A stretch of 64,000 bases of DNA from Paragordius varius (taxonomy: Eukaryota; Nematomorpha): NCBI GenBank assembly GCA_964247055.1, contig OZ176053.1, positions 2,790,001 to 2,854,000 of the forward strand, in the 5' to 3' direction. The translations under genes were made by a program, and so were the position numbers. The notes below the pieces were generated by a model. It did no database searches. It was given only the letters and a program-made list of their open reading frames with translations, and had not been told where the DNA came from. Positions 47,601 through 59,800 of the stretch are shown here, piece by piece. The stretch's first letter is position 1. The number at the start of each line of letters is the position of its first letter.

Positions 47601-47770
47601 TTTCCATTCAAAATAAGACAATAAATTTTAATTAAAATCGCTTCATTAATCTCAGTATCATTGTCTAAAAGAGTATAATTAATTAGATAAATACTATTCA
47701 AGATTTTTAATGCTTTAACATAATCATTATTTTCCACGCAATCCTGTACAGATATTATTTCTGAAGCCAT
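38637..47770 (-). CDS. SRP72: Signal recognition particle 72-kDa subunit (SRP72), TPR protein
   Basis: Exons, 5' to 3': 47770-47559, 47534-47414, 47390-47328, 47291-47214, 47185-47062, 46993-46945, 46771-46688, 46403-46343, 46116-45964, 45471-45343, 44675-44600, (unresolved 44.6-44.2 kb), 44194-44130, 43948-43754, 43581-43421, 42802-42719, 42513-42367, 42121-41835, 41400-41332, 38879-38837, 38754-38637. Phases agree except at the unresolved gap. Markers: RLEKAYCQF, GQLLYKLEDYG, GQMAYALQIS (TPR repeats), IDPERWLPRHL (the DPERWLP RNA-binding-domain signature), KGTQGA, and the lysine-rich tail KKKKKKGGKW. About 775 residues versus 671 in human. In animals SRP72 binds SRP RNA with SRP68 and is needed for co-translational ER targeting. 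The start used (47770) gives MASEII; an in-frame ATG at 47797 would add nine residues. Confidence 0.92.
40450..41007 (+). mobile_element. Non-autonomous Helitron, copy 2, in an SRP72 intron
   Basis: Starts TCTATATATTTACAAAAATG, ends GATTTACGCTAG, and is inserted between A (40449) and T (41008). The 3' hairpin GCTGC-ATA-GCAGC is kept, and the second hairpin is slightly damaged. It matches copy 1 (17545-18141) along its length with small deletions. It lies in the 2.4-kb intron between SRP72 exons 41332-41400 and 38837-38879. Confidence 0.9.
42906..43098. mobile_element. Tc1/mariner-type MITE in an SRP72 intron
   Basis: CAGTATGAGTAAGTATATAT at left and its mirror ending TATACTTATTCATACTG at right, each abutting TA. 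193 bp; shares 'gccaataataatgactt' and 'gcagcaaagag' with the other copies. It lies between SRP72 exons 43421-43581 and 42719-42802. Confidence 0.85.
45573..45817. mobile_element. MITE with iteron inverted ends, copy D, in an SRP72 intron
   Basis: Ends TACCATTTACAATTTAAATT and TTTGAACTCTAAATGGTA. Only one or two iteron units remain (CTTGAACAATTCAAATTC at left). Interior inverted words 'ataaattatgtgta' and 'acacataatttattt' are shared with copies C and E. It fills half of the 492-nt intron between exons 45964-46116 and 45343-45471. Confidence 0.75.
47186..47213 (-). other. 28-nt intron in SRP72
   Basis: Begins GTATTTTAG and ends GAATTTAG on the minus strand. Without removal, the frame after NPDNLQ meets TAG at the third codon; with removal it continues MFETKKLTFDSYDALFNLAT, another TPR. 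Confidence 0.85.
47292..47327 (-). other. 36-nt intron in SRP72
   Basis: Begins GTAAGTTTATT and ends TGCTATGCTAG. It contains an in-frame TAG, so it cannot be coding. Its removal joins LYFDIMSHS to DFYKDERCCNLMA, matching the vertebrate DLVRNSQDDYDEERKTNL region. Confidence 0.9.
47391..47413 (-). other. 23-nt intron in SRP72
   Basis: Begins GTATTTTTAG and ends CAATATTAG on the minus strand. Removing it joins GQL to LYKLEDYG and restores a match to the conserved GQVLYRLERY of SRP72. Reading through it instead shifts frame and hits a stop. The length is not a multiple of three, so the correct protein requires its removal. Confidence 0.85.
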
Positions 47771-47871
47771 GTGGAATGCGATATGGTTAACAGTCAAATA
47801 TGTTTACATTCATATTCAAATAAGTTATTTTTTTCAAAAGTAAATGATTTTTTAAATTTTTTATTGTCCAT
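47771..47871. promoter_or_regulatory. Presumed bidirectional promoter between SRP72 and SLC2A13-like gene
   Basis: The two start codons point away from each other with 101 bp between them (74 bp if SRP72 begins at 47797). Both 5' UTRs and the core promoters must share this very AT-rich stretch unless upstream non-coding exons lie inside the partner gene. No TATA-like box can be singled out from the background. Confidence 0.6.
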
Positions 47872-50800
47872 ATGAACCAAAATGATAATATTAATCAAAC
47901 GCAAGACCTTTCTAATGTAAGATCTTACAATGAGCAAGATTATTTGTTGGATAATGGGCGAAGAATTCCCAAAATCGTTTATTTCATTGCAATATTTTCG
48001 GCAATCGGTGGATTTCTATTTGGTTATGATACTGGTGTCATATCTGGGGCTATGTTATTACTTAAAGATCATTTTAATTTATCAACCATGTGGCAAGAAG
48101 CGATTGTTAGCGCAACCATTGCGTCTGCTATATTATTTGCGTTATTAGGTTTTAGATATTTTTTAAAGTATCTAAATTAACTTTTAAACTTATTATCACG
48201 CATAATTTTTTTATTTTAGGTGGTTATCTAGCCGATTTGATTGGGAGAAAATGGACGATTCTAGCAGCAAGTCTCATATTCACCCTCGGTTCCATAAGTC
48301 TGGCGACATCTTTAACCAAAGCCTCTTTGCTAACTGGTCGAACTATTCTTGGTTTTGGAATAGGTAAACAGTAATTTATTGCATAAAAAACTTTAAACAT
48401 ATTTTTTTGATGTAAATCAGGGGTGTCCAACACGAAAGGCTTCGCGGGCCGTATTTTAGGCACAAAAAATCCGGCGTATTTGAAATTATATGGGCATTCA
48501 TAATTATATATTTCATACATAAATCTGATGCAAAGATAAAATAACAATTTTTCTTTAGTTTTTTTTTACTTTTTGCCAGGATGGATTTTTTGAAAATTTT
48601 AGCAAAAATATCAATTTTTCCAAGATTTTATGGGTATATCGTTAAAAATTAAATTTCTGAATTGTTCGCGGGCCGAGTGTTTGACACTCCGGTTCAAAAT
48701 ATAAAATTTTAACTTTTAATTATTTATAAGGTTTGGCCTCAATGTCAATACCCATGTATATTGCTGAGATGTCTCCCCCTGAGCTCAGGGGTCGCCTTGT
48801 AACTTTTAACAATGTTTTTGTCACCGGTGGTCAATTTATAGCAAGCCTAATAGATGGCATATTTAGTTATGATCGTATAAACGGATGGAGGTATATTGTC
48901 GCATTAGTTTGATAATTTTGAATTAACCACACTTGTTTTTGATTTTTTCCATATTTCGAAAGTGTGTTTGATAAATATATTTATTTTAAATTTTTACGTA
49001 GCATTTCAATTTTCTTATGAGTGAGACAGATATAATTATATCATTACTTTTTTATGACATGTTGGTGTTTGACTTTATGTCTCTGCGTTATGTCACATAA
49101 TGCTATCTATATACTTACATCTTTGTAAGGTCAAACTTTTCATTGAATAAAACAAACATTTTGGAATTCAATTTTATTCTTCATTCTGCAAGTTTCTTTT
49201 AATAACATAACATAAAATAACATAATTTAATAATTTCTAAATAATCCCATTTTATGGTTAAAGGATGACCATGACTTTGAAAAAAGAGAGAGAGGGAGAT
49301 GCTATATATTGATGTAATTTAGTCAATATGTTTCCTTACAGTAGCGTATGGCATAAAACCATATTAGTCCATAAAAGAATAAAAAAATGTTTTTTTAAAA
49401 AAAAACAAGGGGATATTATGGATACGTGTATATACAACTAGGCTTGTTAATAAAAATTTTATTCTTTTATGGACTAATAATGTTTTAAGCCATACGCTAC
49501 TGTATAATATCTATTGAGTGTACAAGAGACGAAACGTCTCTCTACCAGATAAAAACTAATTATTATTCTATAAATAATATAATGAAGATTAATTTGTTTT
49601 ACGCCTTCCTATGTATGGTAGGTAAATTTTTCCTTCCGTATGCAAAAAAAGGAATTTACGTGTTTTAAAATATTTTTATACCCCCTTTCTGGTGACAACA
49701 TTTTTTGGTGACAAAAAAAGTCATAATAATTAATATCGATTTTAGTTGGTGTGGATGATATATCTTTATATTTAGCCCAATAATATGTTATTTTAAAATT
49801 AACCCCTATTTAGTCGAAATAAATTATAAACCAAACAGGAGAATGAAGGTGGCGTGTGTTCCAAAAGAAACCCTTGAACCTAATTATTTTAGCACTATAC
49901 TTTTTTGCCTAATATTTTTAATTAGCCTTGAAATATAAAAAATAAGTATAAGTAAATATTGGGTGTTTAATTAATTTGGTAAATAGTAGAATTAATAAAG
50001 ACAAGTAATTCATTGCATTTTTGTTTAAATTTTTTAGCGCGTATAAAAAAGCTACCGTACTATTAGGTCTTTTTTTCTAAGGCAGGGATGTCCTACATAC
50101 GTAGCTCTCCAAAATATTTTTGTAGCCCTCGATTTAAAATAATAAATATAATGAAATCTAAGTAAAATTAATTTTTTTACACAAATTTTTCTGATATTCT
50201 TCCCCCAATTTTGGCAATGAATTTGCAAATTTTGTTGACTAAATAGTAGTTTTTAAAAGTCTTATCTTAGAAAGTTAATAAAATATATATTAATTCCCAT
50301 ATATATTTTGCGAATACGCCCCGAATTTAAAAAAACATTTTATTGTTAGGCATTAAAACTTTAAACCAGGGTTCCCAATGAAAAGTAATTAGTGGTATTC
50401 TAAGATAACAATCCCTATATAAAAAGATTTAGGTTATAAAATATACATACAATAGCTTATGACAAACAATATTAAAATTTTTTAAAAAAAACAACCCTAG
50501 TTTATATAGACATATCCATAATATCCCTTAGTTTTTTTTAACACAAAAAACATTCTATTCTTTTATGGACTAATATTGTTTTGTGCCATACGCTACTGTA
50601 TATGTATATATTAGTTAGCTTGTAAATTAAAAATCTCTTTTTATAAAAAATCATGAAATATAAAATCGCTTATCTTTTCCAATATGTTTTTCAACGTTTA
50701 AAAATCAATATGGCTGCTACGCTTCCCTTTATTCACCTGGTATGGGTTTATCTAAGGAACGAAAACATCCCATGTATGCAATATTTATTAGAATTTATAT

Positions 50801-53800
50801 TGTGTAATTTTCTTACAATAAAATAAAAAGGACTCTATTTGCAAAATAAATAATTTATAAATCATATGGACGGATATAAAAAATCTTTATTATATACTGG
50901 ATTTTTGATATGATTTTAATTTTGATCATATTATCATGCCATCGACTTCTTTTTGATTCTTTTTAAAATTGTATTTAACAAATTTTTTATTTTAAGCACA
51001 TTGATATAAAAGATAAAATTGTTTTAATTAAAACCTAAAATTTTTTTTATTTTACCTAGCAAATTAATAATTTTGTGTATTGTGCCGGGTAGAAAACATT
51101 AATAATATTTTAATAAGATATTTATTTGTCTTGAATCATATGTAAAAAAAGATGTATATTATTAAATATATATATTTAGAGTCGCCAAAATAGATTTTTT
51201 TATGTTGAAAATATAAATATGGATAAATACCATTAACTTTTTGAACATTTTTCCAAACAACTTTTATTCACGACGTCGATGAATATAGGAAAAAGCTTTT
51301 TAGCTTTAATGCCACGCGTAATTGTTTCTAATGAAATATAATGATATTTTTAAGAGCAAGTTACTAACTTTGAAAATTAATACTAAAGTATTAATGGATA
51401 TAATGATTTTTTTATGTATCTGTAGTACTTAACTCTCTTGGAACAAACTAATCCTTTGTAAGATGTGAAGTAACAAAAAAGCTCTTATATAGGCAGTTTA
51501 TCGATAAAAAATTTATGAAATATGGTGGATTTTTTAGACAATTTTTTTGGCAAACATATAGGTTTATTTTAAAGGATATTGAAAGATATTTAATTTCAAA
51601 TGCGACGATTTTAATCGAGTTAATAACTAAATTAGCCCTTAATTTAGACTTTTTTTAAATAAAAGTCCACAAAAATCGTGTTTTTGAGACAATTGAAAAA
51701 GGTATATAGGCTAAATTTCAATATTTATTTTTTTTTCTTTTTCACAAAATATTTTGATTTTTTTGGTCCAAGTTATCAAATATAAAATCAGTAGTGGTTT
51801 TCTACCTAGTATAAAGTCACAAACTTTAATTATCCGCGAATAGAGCTCCACCCTCTGTAAAATTGTCTCAGCATATAACTATAACGTAGCTTTCTATTTA
51901 ATTTTCAGAAGTCGTGAGTCCACTTGTATTTAATAATTTGTTTTTCAATTAATTTCCGGTTAAATTCAAATAATCCAGTTTGTTTTATATCAACCGCTTG
52001 GCTTGGCGCAACTAGGGTTGTGATTTTGACCCCCTTTTTTGAAAAAGGGGGTCAGACCTAGGTCCGACCTAGGTCTGACCTAGGTCATACCATATGTTAT
52101 TCCCAATAATAAATAACTACACACATAAATATTTGATTAAATCACATAAAAAAGGTTTTTACATAAAGTATATATTTTTTTAAAATTATTTCACCAATAC
52201 TAATAATTTAAATTTCTAAAATTGACGATCTTTTCTGGAAACATACATAAAGACTTATAGAAAATTTCAAATCACAGAAAGCTAAGACTAAGAAAAAAAT
52301 ATGGATATATTGAAACCTATGCTCTAATTATTTAGATTGTGTAAAAACGAGTCCTTGTCCATGAACTTAACGTTAACTTAGGATGGTTCAAAAAAATTTT
52401 ATACTTGAAAATTTTTTATACGATTTATTAGATTTAATATATAATCGTGCTCACTACATTTAAAATTTCAGTAATCTTATTAAGTTTAATATATTCTTTA
52501 ATCAAATTATTTAAAATGTGACATTGGCATTTATGCCATATTATTTTAGGATTTTCTTTATTAATCAAATTTTGAGCAGCCTTCATGTTCGCTGGAATTA
52601 TCGGTCACAATGGCATTAATTTTTAAATTTCAAATATCTTTTATTGGCTCCATTACGTGATAGAAACATTCGGCAGTCTTATTATGATAAGATGTGTCAT
52701 AAAAAATGATTAAGATCCTTGGCCAATAAATAATATTAATTTGCTTCCTACGAATATTGGTAAAGGGATCGACGATTAATGAAATATTATTTTTAATTCC
52801 AATAACTTCTATTTTTATATCTTCATAACACGAATCTATTAATTAATTGATCTGTTTTCTATTTGGAATAGCATAATTAGGTTTAAACTATGAATGAAAC
52901 TCCGTAAATGTTTATTTTCAACTATGTTAAGAGTTGAGGATGTAAAAATAAATTTTGCTAAATGTTTCTGGCTAATTTCTCTTAATAACAGAAATTTTTA
53001 AGACTAATTAAGAAATTAAATAATTAGATTTGCTTTCGACCATCACCCTCTGTAATTTATTTCATGAACTTCTTTTAGATGTTTCTTCATTCGGTTTTTA
53101 TTTATATATATATATATAGTGTAGTTGCATTTCTTGCATGTAACTTGATTTTTTTGATCGAAAAATTTTCACAAGGCTGATTTCATTATAATTTAGGAAG
53201 TAAAGAAAAGATGTGTATCATATTATATTTAAAACAAAATAATACATATATAGATACTATAAGGTTTTGTTTTCCTAAAAATTGTAAAATTAAAAAAATA
53301 AAAAATTAAAAAAAATAAAAAAAATTGACCTAGGTCATTTTTTTTCGTGGTCATGACCCTAGGTCATTGACTAATTGGCACAACCCTAGGCGCAACCTTT
53401 CCTAAATAAGTCATCATAGAAAACTAATGTGCGTATCCTTAAAGCAACCTTATGAAGTAATATCAATCATGGTTTTGTAAGTACCCGTATAATGGCAAAT
53501 TACCATTTACAATTCAAATTCACCCTTGAATAATTCAAATTCACCCTTGAACAATTCAAATTTACCCTCGAACAATTCAAATTCACCCTTGAACAATTCA
53601 AATTCACCCTCGAACAATTCAAATTTACCCTTAAACAATTCAAATTTACCCTTGAACAATTCATAATATATATGTTTTTTAAGATTAAAAATTACCTGTT
53701 TTATATATATTTAAAAATAAAAGTTTTGTTTTATATAATAATAATACTGAAAAAGTAATTAACTATGCCATAAAAATATATTTCATATTAATAATAATGA

Positions 53801-56800
53801 GTTATATTAGTTCGAAAACACAATTTGTTTTTAGGGTAAATTTGAATTGTTCAAGGGGGAATTTGAATTGTAAATGGTATATTTTGGCTAACTTCTGGGT
53901 TAAGCCCCACATTTATTACGCTAAAATTTCATGTTATTTATATATGGCATATATCTTCTTGATACCCTTTATTCACACGTCATACCTTTCAAAGTAATTT
54001 TGTGTCGAGTGATGATTTTAAGATATAATTTCTAACGAAAAAACTGGTATATAAAATAGATCTATGAAATATTCCTTATTGTATAGATTGCAAGCAACTG
54101 CACTTCATATTTAAGAATGCTGCAATTGCAAAACAATTGACCACTTAAATACAATAAAGAATATTTTAATCCATTTATACATGTGCTGAAAGAGGTCTTC
54201 TAGTAATAGGCGTTTTTAAATAATCTATGAAAATTATTTTCAAGCAATTCCCAGAAAACGGTAAGGAGACCTATTCGAAATTCAATCAAAAAATATTTTC
54301 TTTCATTCCTTATGAATATAATAATTTCAATTACTCAATCTTTATAACTCTTGGAAAAAAACAAATTATTTCGACCAAATGACATCGGCGCGTGATGGCA
54401 CAATTAGGATATATTATGTAATGAATTACAGTAGCGTATGGCATAAGACAATATTAGTCCGTAAAAGAATATAAAAATGTTTTTTAAAAACAAAAAACAA
54501 GGGGATATTATGGATATGAGTATATACAACTAGGTTTGTTTTTTTAAAAAAAGCATTTTTTCATTCTTTTCTGGACTAATAATGTTTTATGCCATGCGCT
54601 ACTGTAATTTATTTTAATGTCACACTTACTAAATGTGTAACATAAAATTTTAATGTACTGAGGCTACAGTAGCCTATGGTAGGTACTATGTCCATAAACA
54701 TAAAAACAAAAGTAATGGTAAAATAAAATAAAAAATATATTGCCTAATTTAAACTGTTATTATCATGCGTTATTAAATGTAATAAAATAAAATAATTTTG
54801 AGTTAGAACTATAAAGATGAGATTGGATATTGGTTTAGAAAAAATATAATAGGTTGAATGTTGGAATTCGCTAAATTTGAAATTAATTTACCGTATACAC
54901 ACATTGTTGGATAATTGCTAATATAGTTGCTTATATTATAAAACTAAAGTTAATGTTTTAAGAGAGGAATAAAATTGTAATTTGATTGATCCCTTGTTTT
55001 TTACCCATACACTACTGTGTTGCTGATTGGACAAAGTGCATGCTGTAATGTTATTTCAATCAAAATAATTAAGTTTTAAAAATCTGCAAGTACATATATA
55101 TGTCAGTTGAAATCATTTTATATATCAATATATATATTTTAATCCATTTAAGGCGGTTTATTAATCCAAACTTTCAAATTATTACTTTTTTTACAATAAT
55201 TCAATTTTTTTCATTTCAATCGCACGTAATAACACACAATAAAACTTTTTGTTTCGATAATAATGTGGTATAGATACATGTTGGGGTTAGCAGCTATCCC
55301 AGCTTTCATACAATTCTTAGCCTTCATATTTATGCCCGAGAGTCCGAGATGGCTCATTAAACGCGGGAGGGATGGACAAGCCAAAAGTGTTTTAGCCCAA
55401 ATTAGTGGGAGTGTTGATCAGGCCCAATCCTCATTCCAACAAATCAAACTTTCAATTCAATCATCAGCTGATTTGGAACAACAAAGGGCAAATACCTCTC
55501 ACCACGATACAAACTCTAACCAACAAGGTATGGCAAACGAAAACTCAAATGTTTTAAGAGTTTTATATAATAATTTTTCAAGTTAAATGGATTGAGTTTT
55601 TAATTTTAGCTATATAACAACAAAATTTCTTACATATTGATATTGTTAATTATCGTTTATTTATCAGAAAGCCAAAAGTTTTTGATGTAATAATTCGTTT
55701 TTTTAATATTAGGATTTTACGGTGATACATCTTTTATAAATATAGTTGTTATTATATCATTTTTTGTTAAATTTAGCATCCATTATCGTTCAAATATTTC
55801 GCAATCCATCGACCAGGCGCGCACTTTACTTGGGCTGTTTTTTGCAAATCATTCAACAACTTTGTGGAATAAATACTGTTATGTAAAAAAAATTATTATT
55901 ATTCCCAATTTATTTTACATAAGATAGTAATATTGTTGATATGGACCTTATTTATGGGCAATTTCAGTATATATAATTAAACTGTTTTAATAACAAATTA
56001 TAAAACTTTATAAAACTAATAATATGACTGTTATATGTACTAACTATGAATGTCGCATCATTTCTTGGAAATTTTTATTTATTTACATGTCAATTTAAGC
56101 AATTGACAATTGTATATTGCTTTACTTTACCTAAAATTACCCTATTTTACACACTGAAAATTGTATACAGGTACTATTCGGCCACAATCATAGAGATGTC
56201 CGGTGTTCGAGACAAAAGTATGGCCATTTGGCTTTCAGCTGCCACAGCGTTCGTAAACTTTTTGTGCACATTCATCGGTTTATATTTGGTAGAGAGGGTG
56301 GGCCGTAGAACATTAACTCTAGCAAGTCTTGCAGGTTTTTATTTGAAATACTCACACGAAATGAAATAATTATTTTTGAAATGTATTCATTGTTGAATAA
56401 TGTTAAAATTACTGGAATTTGGATATACCCATGTATAAAATTTTATTTTTTATTAATATTGTAAAAGGCTTAAAAGTATAGATTTACAATGAAAAAAAAA
56501 TTAATGATACAATATTTTTTTATTTTTTTCAAGATAAGTTAAATTTACTTATTTATTTTTTGTTTTTTGATTTAAAACAATAAGGTATAACAAATCAATG
56601 TTTATAATATACCCCAAAATTTTAGTCTTTAGTGTTACTTTTTTGTTATAATTTTAATTTTTACTGTAAAACCTTTTGAAGATTAATAAAATATCATTTA
56701 TTATACGAAAGGGTAATTAATAAAAGATATGCCTTGGCTATTTCAAATTTTATTTTATTGGTTTTAACTTTTATAATTATTTTTCTCAATCTAGGTGTCA

Positions 56801-59800
56801 TAATGAGTTTAGCTCTTTTGGCAGTTGGATTTCAGTTAGCGGCATTTTTTTCGCCTTCTATTACATATCACCCCGCTATTTTTGCCAACAATGTATGTGA
56901 CAAATACAGGTAGGTACATAATTTCTAAATTACAAAAACAATTTAAATGTTATCCAAAAATAATTGGTTTTTATTATTAAAAATGAAGGCTACATACATC
57001 TAATAAACCGTTTAAATTTTATATCATATATCAGTAATTATTTTTTAATAGTAATTGTTTTTCAAAGTTTTATATTTGAAATGAAATGTAATATAATTAT
57101 TTCCTTAGATCCTGTTCTACTTGTGTGGAAAATCGTGATTGTGGTTTCTGTTACTTTATGGAAGCAAGCATAGATCATAAACATCCCTTTATCATGAATG
57201 GCTCCTGTTTACCTGTGCTGAGAGATCCGTCAACACAATCGTTTATGAGTCAATGTTCTAATCATCAATTTGAAAGCCCAGTAAAAAAATAGTCAATATT
57301 AAACCCCATTTATTATCTATATTTGTTAACAAAGTGTGAATTTTAATTTTATAATTAGTATAGGTGTTGTAAGAAATTTCGATAATGTCATCCACAGACA
57401 AATGGGGAAAAGTTTTTTTCTTTATTACAAACATAATTTTTTATTTTTTGATATAGGTAATTGCTTAAACCCTATGAGATTATATTTATTAATATGATTT
57501 TAATTTAATGTAACGGTATCAAATTTTATCAAGTTTTAATAGTATACAATATGTTAGCTTTTTGATACTATTATACATAAACATTTTTTGGCAAAATTAC
57601 ATATATGTTAGGATCCCAAAGAAGGCGTCAAACATGAAAGACGTACCCGTGCTAATTCTGACGATAATAAGCGACGAGTATATATGAGCAGTCTTAACAT
57701 GCTAAATCTTGATATAGATGGTGATCAAAATTATTATGATAATGTTGATATTGGGAATGAATATTCCACCCAACAAGGCAAAGACTTAAATGTTAATCCA
57801 TCACTACCCTTACAAAGCGAAAATGATTTTAATATAAATGAAAATGATAATAAGCTTGAATGGAGCAATAATTATTGTCCAACACCCTATTATTGGATAC
57901 CGATTGTGGGATTGTTCTCTTACCTCTTCTTTTTTGCACCAGGTTTTTTCATATAAACCCTTTAATTTTGAAAAAATGCTTTTTGGGTTTTTCAGGTGGG
58001 TTTAATTTAAATATATTTTTGCATAGGTTTTTTAATATCCCATAGGTTTTTTTCTCTAAAAATGTGTTATGAATGGAAATTTAATCAGTACATCTATAAT
58101 GCTCTATAAAATATTCCGGTAATTTAATATGCTTTTATGTATTTATGAAGGATTATATTTATTTAAAGTTGATTGAGTCTTATTTACTTTACGCATTATG
58201 CATTATTTTAAAAAAGTTATGCACTATATTATTCCACACTCTAATGTTTATAAAATGTAATTAAAAATAGTCTCTTTACATTTGGGCCATTTTATTACAG
58301 GGATATATTTCTATTGTTGATGGGGATTTTTTACTTATAATCATTTGCAACATATAAAAGCCAACCCAAATTTAAAATATGAACAATTGGATTTGTGCCC
58401 AAGATACTTCGTGCTAGCATAAGGCATGAATTGAAATAACAGAAAGTTTTATTATATGGCGACTATGACATTTACTAAAATATATAAGTTAACGTGCAAC
58501 CGTATTACGAAAAGTACACTCAGTTATCAGTTTGATATTTTTAATATTTAATAAAATAGTTATGATTTAATTATCGAAAAGCAATAAGCCTAACAACATT
58601 TAAGCACGCACAGTAATGAAAATTCGTGATGTTTTATTTCTTATATAATGAGTTTATCTACTTGTTGTCAATAAAATTATGAAAAAAACACCCCATTTGA
58701 CATGAATGGCAATCAAAAAATTATGTCAAAACATTAATCAAATAATTATTAGCACAAAAACTATTGTCTTTTATTTTTTTTATATAAGGTTAAAAATTCT
58801 ATTATTAAAATATATATTATAAATAAAATTATTGCGGATAAATACTAATAATGAATATACAATAACTCCATATTACATTCCCGTTTTTAATCTATAATAT
58901 TTAAGGGTAAAAATTAATTTTATTTTTAGGGATGGGACCTATGCCATGGACAATTAATTCGGAAATTTATCCCATGTGGGCTCGATCAACTGGTAATTCG
59001 ATAGCATCTGCATCCAATTGGTTTTCAAACTTATTGGTATCAATGACATTCCTCACATTAACCGAAAGGGTTGGGAAACATGGTAATATATATACCATTT
59101 ACAGTTCAAATTCACCCTCGAACAATTCAATTTACCCTAAAATATGTGTTTTTTAAGGGTAATATGACCTTTATTTCATAATATTTTTAAAATATGATAA
59201 TTCTGTTTAAAATTAATATAATGCTGAAAAAATAATAAATTATGTCTTAAAAATATATTTCATATTGATGATGAGTTATATTATCCCGAAAACACATAAT
59301 TTATTTTTAGGGAGAATTTGAATTGTTTAAGGGTGAATTTAAATTGTTCAAGGGTGAATTTGAATTGTAAATGGTATATTATAAACTAAAATTTAACGGG
59401 TAGAAAACATATGTGATAATAATTTAACAAAAAAGAAAAAAAACAGTAAATTTTTGAATAAATCCATATTTGTCCTTATTTTTTTACCTCATTAAAATTG
59501 TTAGCGGTTTAATCTTCCCTGAACTACAAAGCATATTTTTAGGTATTATATGAAATAAGATGAAGAATGGTTAAATATTAGAGGTTTTTAGTCTGTCTTT
59601 ATTAAAAAACATGCATTTTGCTGTTTATTCCGTATTATGTATATACTCTGAATGACAAAAACCTAAAAAACGAATATAAAATTTTTAATTTCTTCACACA
59701 TATTTGTAATATGTTTATCAAAATTAGCCTATTATTTTGTAAAACTTATTTAGTGACATTCTGGATTTACACCGTATTTGCTTGTATCGGGTTTATTGGT

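Noticed and set aside
48224-48547. Minus-strand open frame over SLC2A13 exon 2 and intron 2
   Set aside because: It is antisense to a conserved exon and runs into a hAT MITE; no homology.
50085-50400. Possible hAT ends (CAGGGATGTCC at about 50085; CAGGGTTCCCAA at about 50368)
   Set aside because: Each resembles a hAT terminus, but neither has a matching inverted partner or octamer duplication, so no element is called.
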